Below are positions 34,746 through 43,421 of a DNA stretch of 64,000 bases, one piece after another (the first letter of the stretch is position 1; every line of letters begins with the position of its first letter). The notes under the pieces were generated by a model. That model was not told where the DNA came from. It was given only the letters and a program-made list of their open reading frames with translations, and did not search any database. Position numbers and translations under genes: made by a program. Origin of the DNA: Bacillota bacterium (GTDB taxonomy: Bacteria; Bacillota; Clostridia; Acetivibrionales; JAFADI01); assembly GCA_023424965.1 (NCBI GenBank), contig JAFADI010000041.1, positions 50,265-114,264 of the forward strand, in the 5' to 3' direction.

Positions 34746-36542
34746 ATGTTTAAAACCTTCAGCAAATTTAAAATCAGAGACCAGATGATGGTTCTTGCCC
34801 TGACCATCGTGCTGCTGTCCGTCACGGCCTTTTTTGCCATTAACCATAAAATTTCCGAGATCATACAGAGCAACAACAAGGTCTATATTCAGGAAATCAC
34901 CGCCCAAACGGCCCAGAATATCGACAGGAGCATTGCGGATATCGGAAAAATCGTTTCCAACATTTCCTACAGCCCCGTCATTCAAAATTATTTGACCGAA
35001 ACAAGCGACGAAGGGAAGTACGACATGTCCCTGTCGGTAAACAGCTTCATCAACAACATGACCAACTTGAAGGGCGGTATTAAGAATGTCATCATCATGG
35101 GCTTCAACGGAAATACCCACGGCTATCTTGATTCCCTGAAGCTTAGCGATGTGCAGCTCAGCGCACTCAAAGACCATAATTCCCCCTATTGCTCCGGAAT
35201 GTACAATGACGGTCACAACATCTATATCGTCGTGGGTTCGTCGGTCTATGACCTGCAAAAATACGGAAACTCCAGCCAGAAGATAGGAATTGTGGCCATC
35301 CTCGTGGATACGGCCAGCCTTGGCGCAAATATCAGCTCTTTTCTCAACACCAATACTGCCCAATCCTATCTGTTTGACAGGTATAAAAATGTATTCGAAA
35401 GCAATGTGGGCAAATCTTACGGCCCTTCCCTGGAAATTGCGACGGACTGTGCCTCCCGCCCCTCCGGAAACTATATCGTGAACAGGGACCGCCATGATTA
35501 TATCGTAAGCGTGTCGGACCTGGAATCTGTCGGCGGGAAAATGGTGAGCGTGGTGAACCGGGAGCAGTTGCTTTCAGGCGTCTCCAAAAGCTCCATTATC
35601 GTATTGTGCTTTTTTATTCTTTCCTTGTTTTTCTGCTCTTTCCTTTTTGTCCTCATTGTAAACAATATCATCCACCCCCTGGAAAAGCTGGTGGGCTTCA
35701 TAGGGAAAATCAAGGCGGGCAACCTTAAAATGCTCAAAAGCCGGGTCAGCCTCGAAGGCTATGCAGAAGTCAACCAGCTGGCGCAGAGCTTCAACGAAAT
35801 GCTGGATGAGATCGACAGCCTGACCCGGAGGCTTGTCCAGTCAAATACGCAGCTCTATGAGATGGAGCTGCTCAAACAGAAGTCGGAGTATGAATTTCTA
35901 AAAAGCCAGATAAACCCCCATTTTCTGTATAATACCCTGGAATCCATTAAAAGCATCTCCAACCTGCGAGGGGTTTACGAGGTTCGCGACATGGCTGTGG
36001 CACTTGCCCAGATGCTTCGCTACAGCATCAAGGGAGAGGATTTCGTAAAGCTTTCCGACGAGATTGAGATTGTAAAATCCTATCTTCAGATTCATCGGAT
36101 CCGGTTCAAAAACAAATTCGAGGTGGATTTTGACATTCCCGACGAATGCCTTGAGGCCCATATGATTAAAATGCTCCTTCAGCCCATTGTGGAAAACGCC
36201 ATTTACCACGGCCTGGAGCTGAAGGTGGGCAAGTGCAGGCTCACCATCAAATGCCGGGCACAAAATCAGGAGGAGCTTATATTTTATGTGATGGACAATG
36301 GGGTGGGAATCAACAAAGAAAAGCTGGAAAGCATCAAGAATTCACTTGAGGAGCTGAAATTGGCCGCTGGTCCCCATACTTCCCTGTTGAACCACGTCCC
36401 GGCGGAAATCGGCGTCAAAAATGTTGCCAAGAGGATCATGATGTTCTATGGCACCAATTACGGCATTGATATTGAAAGCGTGGAAAATGAAGGCACAACG
36501 GTGATGATCAGAATCCCCTACAGGAGGAAGTCGGATGGATAA
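34746..36542 (+). CDS. YesM-type sensor histidine kinase
   Basis: A 598-residue kinase. A membrane helix at about 14-35 is followed by an extracellular sensor to about 280. A second helix lies at about 285-310 (IIVLCFFILSLFFCSFLFVLI), then HAMP to about 365. The phospho-acceptor His is in KSQINPHFLYNTLESI. The ATPase motifs PIVENAIYHG and DNGVGI are intact. Overlap of eight bases with the regulator gene implies strict coupling. The ribosome site is weak. It is predicted to sense the ligand of, or flux through, the transporter encoded just upstream. Confidence 0.92.
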   Translation: MFKTFSKFKIRDQMMVLALTIVLLSVTAFFAINHKISEIIQSNNKVYIQEITAQTAQNIDRSIADIGKIVSNISYSPVIQNYLTETSDEGKYDMSLSVNSFINNMTNLKGGIKNVIIMGFNGNTHGYLDSLKLSDVQLSALKDHNSPYCSGMYNDGHNIYIVVGSSVYDLQKYGNSSQKIGIVAILVDTASLGANISSFLNTNTAQSYLFDRYKNVFESNVGKSYGPSLEIATDCASRPSGNYIVNRDRHDYIVSVSDLESVGGKMVSVVNREQLLSGVSKSSIIVLCFFILSLFFCSFLFVLIVNNIIHPLEKLVGFIGKIKAGNLKMLKSRVSLEGYAEVNQLAQSFNEMLDEIDSLTRRLVQSNTQLYEMELLKQKSEYEFLKSQINPHFLYNTLESIKSISNLRGVYEVRDMAVALAQMLRYSIKGEDFVKLSDEIEIVKSYLQIHRIRFKNKFEVDFDIPDECLEAHMIKMLLQPIVENAIYHGLELKVGKCRLTIKCRAQNQEELIFYVMDNGVGINKEKLESIKNSLEELKLAAGPHTSLLNHVPAEIGVKNVAKRIMMFYGTNYGIDIESVENEGTTVMIRIPYRRKSDG

Positions 36543-37995
36543 GGTCTTTTTGGTGGACGATGAGGAGTGGATCGTAGAAAACCTCAAAATTTCCGTAGAT
36601 TGGGGCAAATACGGCTTTGAAATAGCAGGGAGCGCTGACAACGGGCTAGACGCCTATAGAAAAATAATGGAAAGCAAGCCCCAACTGGTATTTACAGATA
36701 TACGAATGGCGGGAATGAACGGTCTTGAATTGATTAAAAGAGTCAGTGAACACCTGGGTCATGTCACCTTTATCGTAATAAGCGGCTTTGCAGAATTCGC
36801 CTATGCCCAGAAGGCCCTTAACAACGGCGCTTTCAGCTATCTGCTAAAGCCCATTGATGAGAATGAAATCATACAGCTTCTTGTGAAGCTCAACGGGAAA
36901 AAGAAGGAACATGAAACAGAGGACAATTTCTATGAAACGCTGCTGCTTCCCGGAGAAAACAGCAGTACCCGGCAATCCCTCGTCAACGACCGGTTTATGG
37001 CGGCGGGGCTGGACCTGGACAGAGGCATAAGGGTGATTGTATCGGCGGGACGGGAAAGGCTCAGCCTTCCAGGGGCCTCCCACAAAATTGTCTTTCAGAC
37101 GGGGGTTGACAGGACGGCCTATTTCATCCAGGAAACCAGCGGCATTTTGTCCTCTCAGATTTTGCCCGAGCCGTTGCCTGACTGGGTATGGGGCATCGGC
37201 ATCAGCAATGTGTTCTCGCGGGGAGATTTGATTTTAGACCGTATCGACGAGGCGGCCATCGCGGCTTTTCACTATTTCATCGACCCCTTGTCAAAAGTTA
37301 ACTATTACAGCAAGATTTCCGGCAGCAGCATGGCAGCGGAGGAATTTTTCATGGCCGTACAAAAGCAGCTCAAGGATGGCAACCTGTCCGAATTGGACGT
37401 CATCCTGGGCAAAGCCCCGGCGCATTTTGAAAAAGGCGGCATGAATGTTCTCCACGCTTTTCATCTTTATAACCTGTTGTATTTTTATCTCCAGGGCAAA
37501 ATGGAATACAGCCCTTTAAGCCATATAACCGGTTTTGAGAGGCTCGTCCTGCGGTACGGGGATGTAAAAAGGCTCCTGGAAGGCCTGAAGGAAGCAATGC
37601 AAAAAACCAAAATCCATGGCGCCGGCGGAATTCATACGTACAATCTGAAGAATGAAACCGCCGGGGCCATCATTAAGTATCTCAATTCCAATTTTGCCAA
37701 TGATATTTCCCTGACGGAGGTATCCGACAAGCTCAACATCAATCCGGGGTATGCCAGCCAGCTTCTTAAAAAGGAAATCGGAAAAAACTATCTGGAGTAC
37801 CTGACAACACTTCGGATCGAAAATGCCTGCAAGCTGCTCAAAACCACCGATCTGAATGTCAATCAGATCGCGGAAAAATCGGGCTATGACGACTTTCTGT
37901 ACTTCAGGAAAATATTCAAAAAGTCAACGGGCCACACCCCCTCGGAGTACAGGGAGGCTTTTAAGAATAAAAGGGAAGAGCAGCAATCCCCTTGA
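36535..37995 (+). CDS. YesN-type response regulator (receiver + AraC domain)
   Basis: A 486-residue regulator. The receiver has FLVDDEEW, the acceptor Asp in LVFTDIRMAGMNGLE, and LLKPI. A middle region of about 260 residues precedes the C-terminal AraC domain (about 380-480, ending YDDFLYFRKIFKKSTGHTPSEY). Its last 35 bases overlap the 3' end of the convergent GH2 gene, so there is no room for a terminator between them. Confidence 0.92.
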   Translation: MDKVFLVDDEEWIVENLKISVDWGKYGFEIAGSADNGLDAYRKIMESKPQLVFTDIRMAGMNGLELIKRVSEHLGHVTFIVISGFAEFAYAQKALNNGAFSYLLKPIDENEIIQLLVKLNGKKKEHETEDNFYETLLLPGENSSTRQSLVNDRFMAAGLDLDRGIRVIVSAGRERLSLPGASHKIVFQTGVDRTAYFIQETSGILSSQILPEPLPDWVWGIGISNVFSRGDLILDRIDEAAIAAFHYFIDPLSKVNYYSKISGSSMAAEEFFMAVQKQLKDGNLSELDVILGKAPAHFEKGGMNVLHAFHLYNLLYFYLQGKMEYSPLSHITGFERLVLRYGDVKRLLEGLKEAMQKTKIHGAGGIHTYNLKNETAGAIIKYLNSNFANDISLTEVSDKLNINPGYASQLLKKEIGKNYLEYLTTLRIENACKLLKTTDLNVNQIAEKSGYDDFLYFRKIFKKSTGHTPSEYREAFKNKREEQQSP

Positions 37996-40900
37996 GGATA
38001 AAGCTGTAGAAATAGCTCCGGTTGGCAAACAGCGTATACTCCGGATGGGGCCGGGCTCCCCAGGTGTCGTCTCCCCCCACGCCCATCTGCCTGTAGTTGA
38101 TCCGCAGCACGACCTTGTCGCTCTCCGGGAGCTTGTAAGCGTGGTCGCTTCCCTCCAGCTCCGCCGGCGTAAAGGGCAGCGCATTGAATTCCACCGCAGG
38201 CATGCCCTGGACCATCAGACCGACTCCTGCGCTATTTGTCACCGTCATCCACCGGACCTCTGTTTTGTTGCCGCACTCCTGGGGCCGCAAATAGGGGACG
38301 AACTGCTCCCCCACCTTTCCCCAGTAAATCCCTATTTTTGCTCCTGCCGCCCTGTCCCAATAATTTTCGTGAGGGCCTTTCCCATACCATTTCAGGTTCT
38401 CGAAACTTTTGTCCATGATTAACAGCATCCCCACCTCGGGAATTTCAGGAAGCCCGTCATCGGGCACAAGCTCTTCCCTTACCTTGATCTCTCCATCGCC
38501 GAATACGGTGAAAAACACCCTGCACAGGGAGGGGTATTCTGTGGGAAGAAGGTACTCTTCCTTTATCTCAATCCTGTCGCTGCGCCTTTGTATTTCCATG
38601 GACAGCAGTTTCCGGTTTCTTCCCGCTTCCCTCCAGGTGGCGCACCTGTCCTGCATGCCGTTGCCCCGGTCATTGTCGGTATAGGCCCTCCAGAAATTGG
38701 GTACCAGAGGGCCCTTTAAAAGCTCTACGTTCTTATACGCATAGGACGCCAGCCCGCCTGAAGCCTTGTTGAATACCGCCTGGAAATCCTGTCCGCAGAT
38801 CCTGACGTCAGCTTGGTCTTCAGAAATTTTCATTGAAGGGAACTGACCCTTCGCTCCCTTTTCCGTCCTGAATTCCACAGGCAGCCGGAATTGCTCAAAG
38901 GCAATTTCATGTCCCTGGTCCGCCCACTTTGTGTCTTCCTTCAATACAAACCGGATTGTCAACCAGTATTCCCCGGAAGCAGAACCGTTTTCCGGCAGCT
39001 TGTAGAGCAGCGCCACAAGCTCTGCTGAGCAGGGCTTTACATCCGCAACCGCCTCCCCTTCGGAGATAACATTGCCGTCCAGGGATACCTCCCAAAGCAT
39101 CCTGAATTCCTTAAGCTCAGTAAACAAATACTTGTTGGACACCATGAATTTGCCTGTCCGCAGGTCTACTGCCGAAACCAAGATATTCTGATAGCATTTT
39201 TTCACCTCGTAAAGCTTCGGCGTTACGCTCCGGTCTGCAAACACCAGGCCGTTACCGCAGTAATTGCCATCATTGGGCTCATCGCCGAAATCCCCTCCAT
39301 AAGCCAGATATTCCACCCCCTCAGGAGTTTTCGCCTTTATCGCCTGGTCGATCCAATCCCAGACAAAGCCTCCCTGCAATACAGGATATCTGTCAAACAT
39401 TTCCGTGTACTTGAACAGATTGCCGCAGGAATTCCCCATGGCATGGCTGTATTCGCACAGGATAAAGGGCTTTTCTCCGTTTCGCAGCGCATACTGCTCC
39501 ATTTGCTCCACCTTGGTGTACATCTGGCTCTCTACGTCGGACGCAGCTTCTGAGGCCCGGTGGTTGAAGACCCCCTCGTACTGGACAATTCTGGTAGAGT
39601 CCTTCTCTCTGAGGAAATCGTGCATCTTGATGAAGTTCTCTCCCCCGTAGGCTTCGTTCCCCAGGGACCAGATGAGGATGGAAGGGTGGTTTTTGTCCCG
39701 CTGCAGCATGGAGTTGGCACGGTCAATCACGGCGCCGGTCCACTCCGGTTTGCTGCCCGGTATGTTCCCCGGCTCCTCTCTGCCATTCTGCTTACATCCC
39801 CAGGTGCCGTGGGTTTCCAGGTTGGTCTCGTCGATCAGGTAGATGCCGTACTCGTCGCAAAGGTCGTACCACGCGGGATGATTGGGATAGTGGGAGGTAC
39901 GGACCGCGTTGATGTTATATTGCTTCATGAGGAGAATATCCTTCAGCATATCGTCCCGGCCGATGGCCCTCCCTCTGTCACAGCTGAACTCATGCCGGTT
40001 GACCCCCTTGAAAACTACCCGCTGGTTGTTTATCTTCATTAAGCCGTCTTTGATTTCAAATTTCCTGAAGCCCACCCTGCAGCTTCCCATCTCCATTATC
40101 TCGCCCGTCTCATCCTTCAGGCTCAGGACAAGGGTATAAAGGTTGGGATGCTCCGCACTCCATTTCAATGGCTTCTCCACATGCTTTACAAGCTCCGCCG
40201 TACAGGCTCCTGTACAATCGAGGGAAACCTCCGCCAATGCGGGTCTTTCAAATACATCCCTCCCGTTTTTGTCGTACAGCATTGCCTCAACCCTCATGCG
40301 TCCTGTTTTATCTTCGAAATAGCTGGTTACTTTCACTTTTACCCTCAAATGGGCGTTCACACAATCCCCGTCAAGCTCCGTCACCACAAAATAGTCATAT
40401 ATGTGCACCGGGGGCGTCGTATAGAGATAGACCTCCCTGAAAATCCCGCTGAGCCTCCAGAAATCCTGATCCTCAAGCCAGCTGGCATCGCTCCACCGGT
40501 AGACCTCCATCGCAAGCTTGTTTTCTCCTTCCATCAGGTATGGCGTGATATCAAATTCAGCGGGAGTAAAGCTATCCTCGCTGTAACCCGCCAGCTCGCC
40601 GTTGACCCACACATAGAAGGCCGATTCCACCCCCTGGAAGCTTATGTAGACCGGCTTTCCTTCCCAGTCCTCCGGAAGTTCAAAGGTTCTTATATAGGAA
40701 CCTACCGGATTGTATTCAACGGGAGCAAATGGAGGTCGGATGTCCTCTTTGCCCTCCCAGGGATATTTCACATTGGTATACTGGGGATAATCATAGCCCT
40801 GGAGCTGCCAGTTCCCGGGAACGGTTATGGTGCCCCAGCCGGAACAGTCATACTCCCTTTCATAGAAGTTTTTAATCCTTTTTGCGGGATTCTCCGCAAA

Positions 40901-41095
40901 GCTGAACTTCCAGCTTCCGTTCAGGGAAAGCCGGTTTACCGGCACCTGTACTTCTCCCCTCAGGGCTTCTTTTACTGTATTGCAGGGCATTAACACCGCA
41001 TGGGCCTCCATCCGGTTCAATTTGTATATTTCCGGATTGTTGTTCCATTCCGGGTACCCGTTTTCCGGGGGCTGATAATGAAATTTACCTGGCAT
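37961..41095 (-). CDS. Beta-galactosidase, glycoside hydrolase family 2 (LacZ type)
   Basis: A 1044-residue five-domain LacZ-type GH2 enzyme, cytoplasmic (no signal peptide). The N-terminal jelly roll includes NGSWKFSFAENP and PGNWQLQGYDYPQYTN. The TIM barrel has the acid/base Glu in WSLGNEAYGG and the nucleophile Glu in FILCEYSHAMGNS. The C-terminal Bgal_small_N domain begins near residue 765 and includes WRAYTDNDRGNG. The start is taken at ATG 41095 (MPGKFHYQPP) behind AAAGGA; an ATG at 41122 is possible. It releases terminal beta-D-galactose. It is monocistronic, divergent from a cupin-AraC regulator, and overlaps the preceding regulator gene tail to tail. Confidence 0.93.
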   Translation of the reverse strand: MPGKFHYQPPENGYPEWNNNPEIYKLNRMEAHAVLMPCNTVKEALRGEVQVPVNRLSLNGSWKFSFAENPAKRIKNFYEREYDCSGWGTITVPGNWQLQGYDYPQYTNVKYPWEGKEDIRPPFAPVEYNPVGSYIRTFELPEDWEGKPVYISFQGVESAFYVWVNGELAGYSEDSFTPAEFDITPYLMEGENKLAMEVYRWSDASWLEDQDFWRLSGIFREVYLYTTPPVHIYDYFVVTELDGDCVNAHLRVKVKVTSYFEDKTGRMRVEAMLYDKNGRDVFERPALAEVSLDCTGACTAELVKHVEKPLKWSAEHPNLYTLVLSLKDETGEIMEMGSCRVGFRKFEIKDGLMKINNQRVVFKGVNRHEFSCDRGRAIGRDDMLKDILLMKQYNINAVRTSHYPNHPAWYDLCDEYGIYLIDETNLETHGTWGCKQNGREEPGNIPGSKPEWTGAVIDRANSMLQRDKNHPSILIWSLGNEAYGGENFIKMHDFLREKDSTRIVQYEGVFNHRASEAASDVESQMYTKVEQMEQYALRNGEKPFILCEYSHAMGNSCGNLFKYTEMFDRYPVLQGGFVWDWIDQAIKAKTPEGVEYLAYGGDFGDEPNDGNYCGNGLVFADRSVTPKLYEVKKCYQNILVSAVDLRTGKFMVSNKYLFTELKEFRMLWEVSLDGNVISEGEAVADVKPCSAELVALLYKLPENGSASGEYWLTIRFVLKEDTKWADQGHEIAFEQFRLPVEFRTEKGAKGQFPSMKISEDQADVRICGQDFQAVFNKASGGLASYAYKNVELLKGPLVPNFWRAYTDNDRGNGMQDRCATWREAGRNRKLLSMEIQRRSDRIEIKEEYLLPTEYPSLCRVFFTVFGDGEIKVREELVPDDGLPEIPEVGMLLIMDKSFENLKWYGKGPHENYWDRAAGAKIGIYWGKVGEQFVPYLRPQECGNKTEVRWMTVTNSAGVGLMVQGMPAVEFNALPFTPAELEGSDHAYKLPESDKVVLRINYRQMGVGGDDTWGARPHPEYTLFANRSYFYSFILKGIAALPFYS

Positions 41096-41242
41096 AGGTG
41101 TTAAATCCTTTCTATCATGCAAAATTTGATACGTCTTGATTATAGCTCTCTTACACGCAAAATAAAATTTGCTTTATTGCCCGGATAGATATAATATATT
41201 GCCATATTCAATGGACTGGCAAATGGAGAGGAGACTGCCTGC

Positions 41243-42175
41243 GTGAAGGATAATACATATTTGAATTCTAAACCGGAAGCCTCAAAGGACCTCACCGACT
41301 ATAAAAAGATATCTTTCTACACTCCTCCGGATGTGATAGAAAGAGAAGCTCAAAATGAAATCCTGTCCAATCTTTTCCTTACATGGACAGGATGTTATAC
41401 CAAAGCTTATGGACATGTTGTAAACAACAGACTGCTCCAGGACCATGTTATAATTTATTGCGTGGATGGCTTCGGATGGCTGGAATTGGACGGAAGGCAC
41501 TGGAGTGTAAAAAAAGGAGATGTTTTCATGTGCCCCCCGGATATCCCCCACTCCTACGGTGCTGACGGCAAAGCTCCCTGGACCAAATATTGGATTCATT
41601 TCAGAGGTAAAAATTCCAATGCATATATGGACATGCTGGGTCTCACATTGGCTTCCCCTGTTCTTCACATCGGAGATAATGCGAAAATATTATCCTGGCT
41701 GCAGGATATATTCAATGTATTAAAAACCGGCTATACGCACAGCAACCTGCTTTTTGCCACTTCCTACCTGATGAATATTTTAAGCTATATGAACAGTATG
41801 ACTTTAAACAAGGGATTTAATAAAGCTGAAGACATCAACGTGGAAAAGATTATCTCATATATGCTGGACAACGCGGATGGAAATTTATCCCTTGACCAAT
41901 TATCCCACTTTTCAGGTGTATCCAAATACTATTTTGTCCGGCTTTTCAGAGAAAAGACAGGCTATACCCCCGTAGACTATTTTATACGGTTAAAAATTCA
42001 AAAGGCCTGTGAGCTTTTAGAATCCTCCCCGGCAAAAATCAATAACATCAGCGCTGCACTTGGCTTTAATAATCCCTATTATTTTTCTATCGCCTTCAAA
42101 AGAATTATGGGTCAGGCACCCCAGTACTACCGGCAGATGGTTCACTATACCGCTTCCGGCTATTCCGGTGAATAA
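41243..42175 (+). CDS. AraC-family regulator with N-terminal cupin sensor
   Basis: A 310-residue one-component regulator. The N-terminal AraC-binding cupin (about 40-170) includes VIYCVDGFGWLELDGR and PPDIPHSYGADGKAPW, where a sugar would bind. The C-terminal double helix-turn-helix (about 200-300) has the usual GFNNPYYFSIAFKR ending. It starts at GTG 41243 behind GGAGAGGAG. Being divergent from the GH2 gene, it is the obvious candidate to control it from the shared 120-147 base spacer. Its 3' end overlaps the convergent foldase gene by 16 bases. Confidence 0.9.
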   Translation: MKDNTYLNSKPEASKDLTDYKKISFYTPPDVIEREAQNEILSNLFLTWTGCYTKAYGHVVNNRLLQDHVIIYCVDGFGWLELDGRHWSVKKGDVFMCPPDIPHSYGADGKAPWTKYWIHFRGKNSNAYMDMLGLTLASPVLHIGDNAKILSWLQDIFNVLKTGYTHSNLLFATSYLMNILSYMNSMTLNKGFNKAEDINVEKIISYMLDNADGNLSLDQLSHFSGVSKYYFVRLFREKTGYTPVDYFIRLKIQKACELLESSPAKINNISAALGFNNPYYFSIAFKRIMGQAPQYYRQMVHYTASGYSGE

Positions 42176-43284
42176 GGTACATTTACTTTTATACTGTCAA
42201 ATACGCTGTTGTTTATTACCAGCTTATATCTGGGATCTTTTTTCCACTGCGCCAGTTGTTCCGCATAAATCTCTCCCACCAGATCCTTTTCCACCTGGGC
42301 GCGAATGTCGTCAAAGCTTGTTTTTCCCTCCAGCTTCATGACATGATAGCCGAATTCCGTCTTTACAAGTCCCACGTCTCCGACCCGGGAGTCAAAGGAC
42401 CAGTCTTCGAATTCCTTTACCATCTCTCCCCTGCGGAAGACATATTCACCCCCGTCGTACTTTGAGCCCGGATCTTCGGAATATTGCTTTGCAAGGCCGG
42501 CCATGTCCTCTCCCTTTTTAACCCGGTCAAGCAGGTCATATGCCCGCTGTTTTGCCCCTTCAAGCCTGTCCTGCGGAAAAGGCTGCCGGGTATCCGGATC
42601 ACCGGTCTGAATGAGGATATGCCGGACCCTGGCCTCCTGATAAATTTCCAGATTGTCCTCGTAATATTTTTCGACCTCCGCACCGGCAGGACGTATTTTC
42701 ATTTTCTGCCGCTTCTCATACTCCTGTGCCAGAATATTTTCGGCACCAACCTGCTTGTATTTGTCCACGGGAATGCCGCACTGCCTTTCAAAGTCCTCCT
42801 TCCCGTCCGTTCCGATGTGTTCCCCGATTGCCCTGACATACTCATCAATTTGCCCATTTAATTTACGGGTATCTTCCTCGTCGGTGTCAATGCCTTCCGC
42901 CTGTGCTCTCAGCAGCTCAACGGCAAATTCATGGACACTGTCCAGCGCCCGGTTTTTCGCTGCCGGATTGGGGTCCACCCCATCCTGGCCTCCCGCCCAA
43001 AAAATCTCCCGCGTCAGGTAATCGTCTGCGTCCGCCTCCAGTTCCATTTCCCCCTTTATGGGCAATAAAAAAAACCTGAACTCCTCTCTGGTAATCCCCC
43101 GTCCTCCCACATAAGCCACACAGTTCTCTCCCACCGGGGCAGACCCGGCTTGCGGCCCCTTTATATCAGCCCCTTGGCCTGAAAGCTTTTGCGCGGGGGC
43201 TTTAAATCCGGGATTGAAGGCATACACTGAAATACTCACCACGGCGGCTAGAAGGATTAAAAACATAAAAATTACTTTTCTCAT
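42160..43284 (-). CDS. PrsA-like peptidyl-prolyl isomerase (parvulin)
   Basis: A 374-residue exported foldase. The start is the ATG at 43284 (MRKVIFMF) behind GGGGAGGAG; the frame is open for 19 codons upstream. One N-terminal signal or anchor helix (about 3-22) has no lipobox. A helical SurA/PrsA-like region (about 60-220) is followed by a PpiC domain (about 225-330), with VRHILIQTGDP, LAKQYSEDPGSKYDGGEY and FGYHVMKLEG. It is downstream of the giant GH127 and SLH genes, so it may help fold them after secretion. Confidence 0.87.
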   Translation of the reverse strand: MRKVIFMFLILLAAVVSISVYAFNPGFKAPAQKLSGQGADIKGPQAGSAPVGENCVAYVGGRGITREEFRFFLLPIKGEMELEADADDYLTREIFWAGGQDGVDPNPAAKNRALDSVHEFAVELLRAQAEGIDTDEEDTRKLNGQIDEYVRAIGEHIGTDGKEDFERQCGIPVDKYKQVGAENILAQEYEKRQKMKIRPAGAEVEKYYEDNLEIYQEARVRHILIQTGDPDTRQPFPQDRLEGAKQRAYDLLDRVKKGEDMAGLAKQYSEDPGSKYDGGEYVFRRGEMVKEFEDWSFDSRVGDVGLVKTEFGYHVMKLEGKTSFDDIRAQVEKDLVGEIYAEQLAQWKKDPRYKLVINNSVFDSIKVNVPYSPE

Positions 43285-43335
43285 AAGCTCCTCCCCGTTC
43301 TTTCTATTTTTAACACTGCGGGAATATAAAAGGTA

Positions 43336-43372
43336 TGGCAACCCCCAATGCTGTTCGCACCAGAGGTTGCCA
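43336..43372 (-). terminator. Possible attenuating hairpin between SLH and foldase genes
   Basis: TGGCAACC (43336-43343) and GGTTGCCA (43365-43372) form an 8-bp perfect stem with a 21-base loop. The following sequence in the minus direction (ATACCTTTTATA) is only partly T-rich, so termination would be weak. Confidence 0.35.
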
Positions 43373-43421
43373 GATAAAAGTGAATTGGATTATTGTGCAA
43401 ATGCTAATTGCATCCTGCCAT

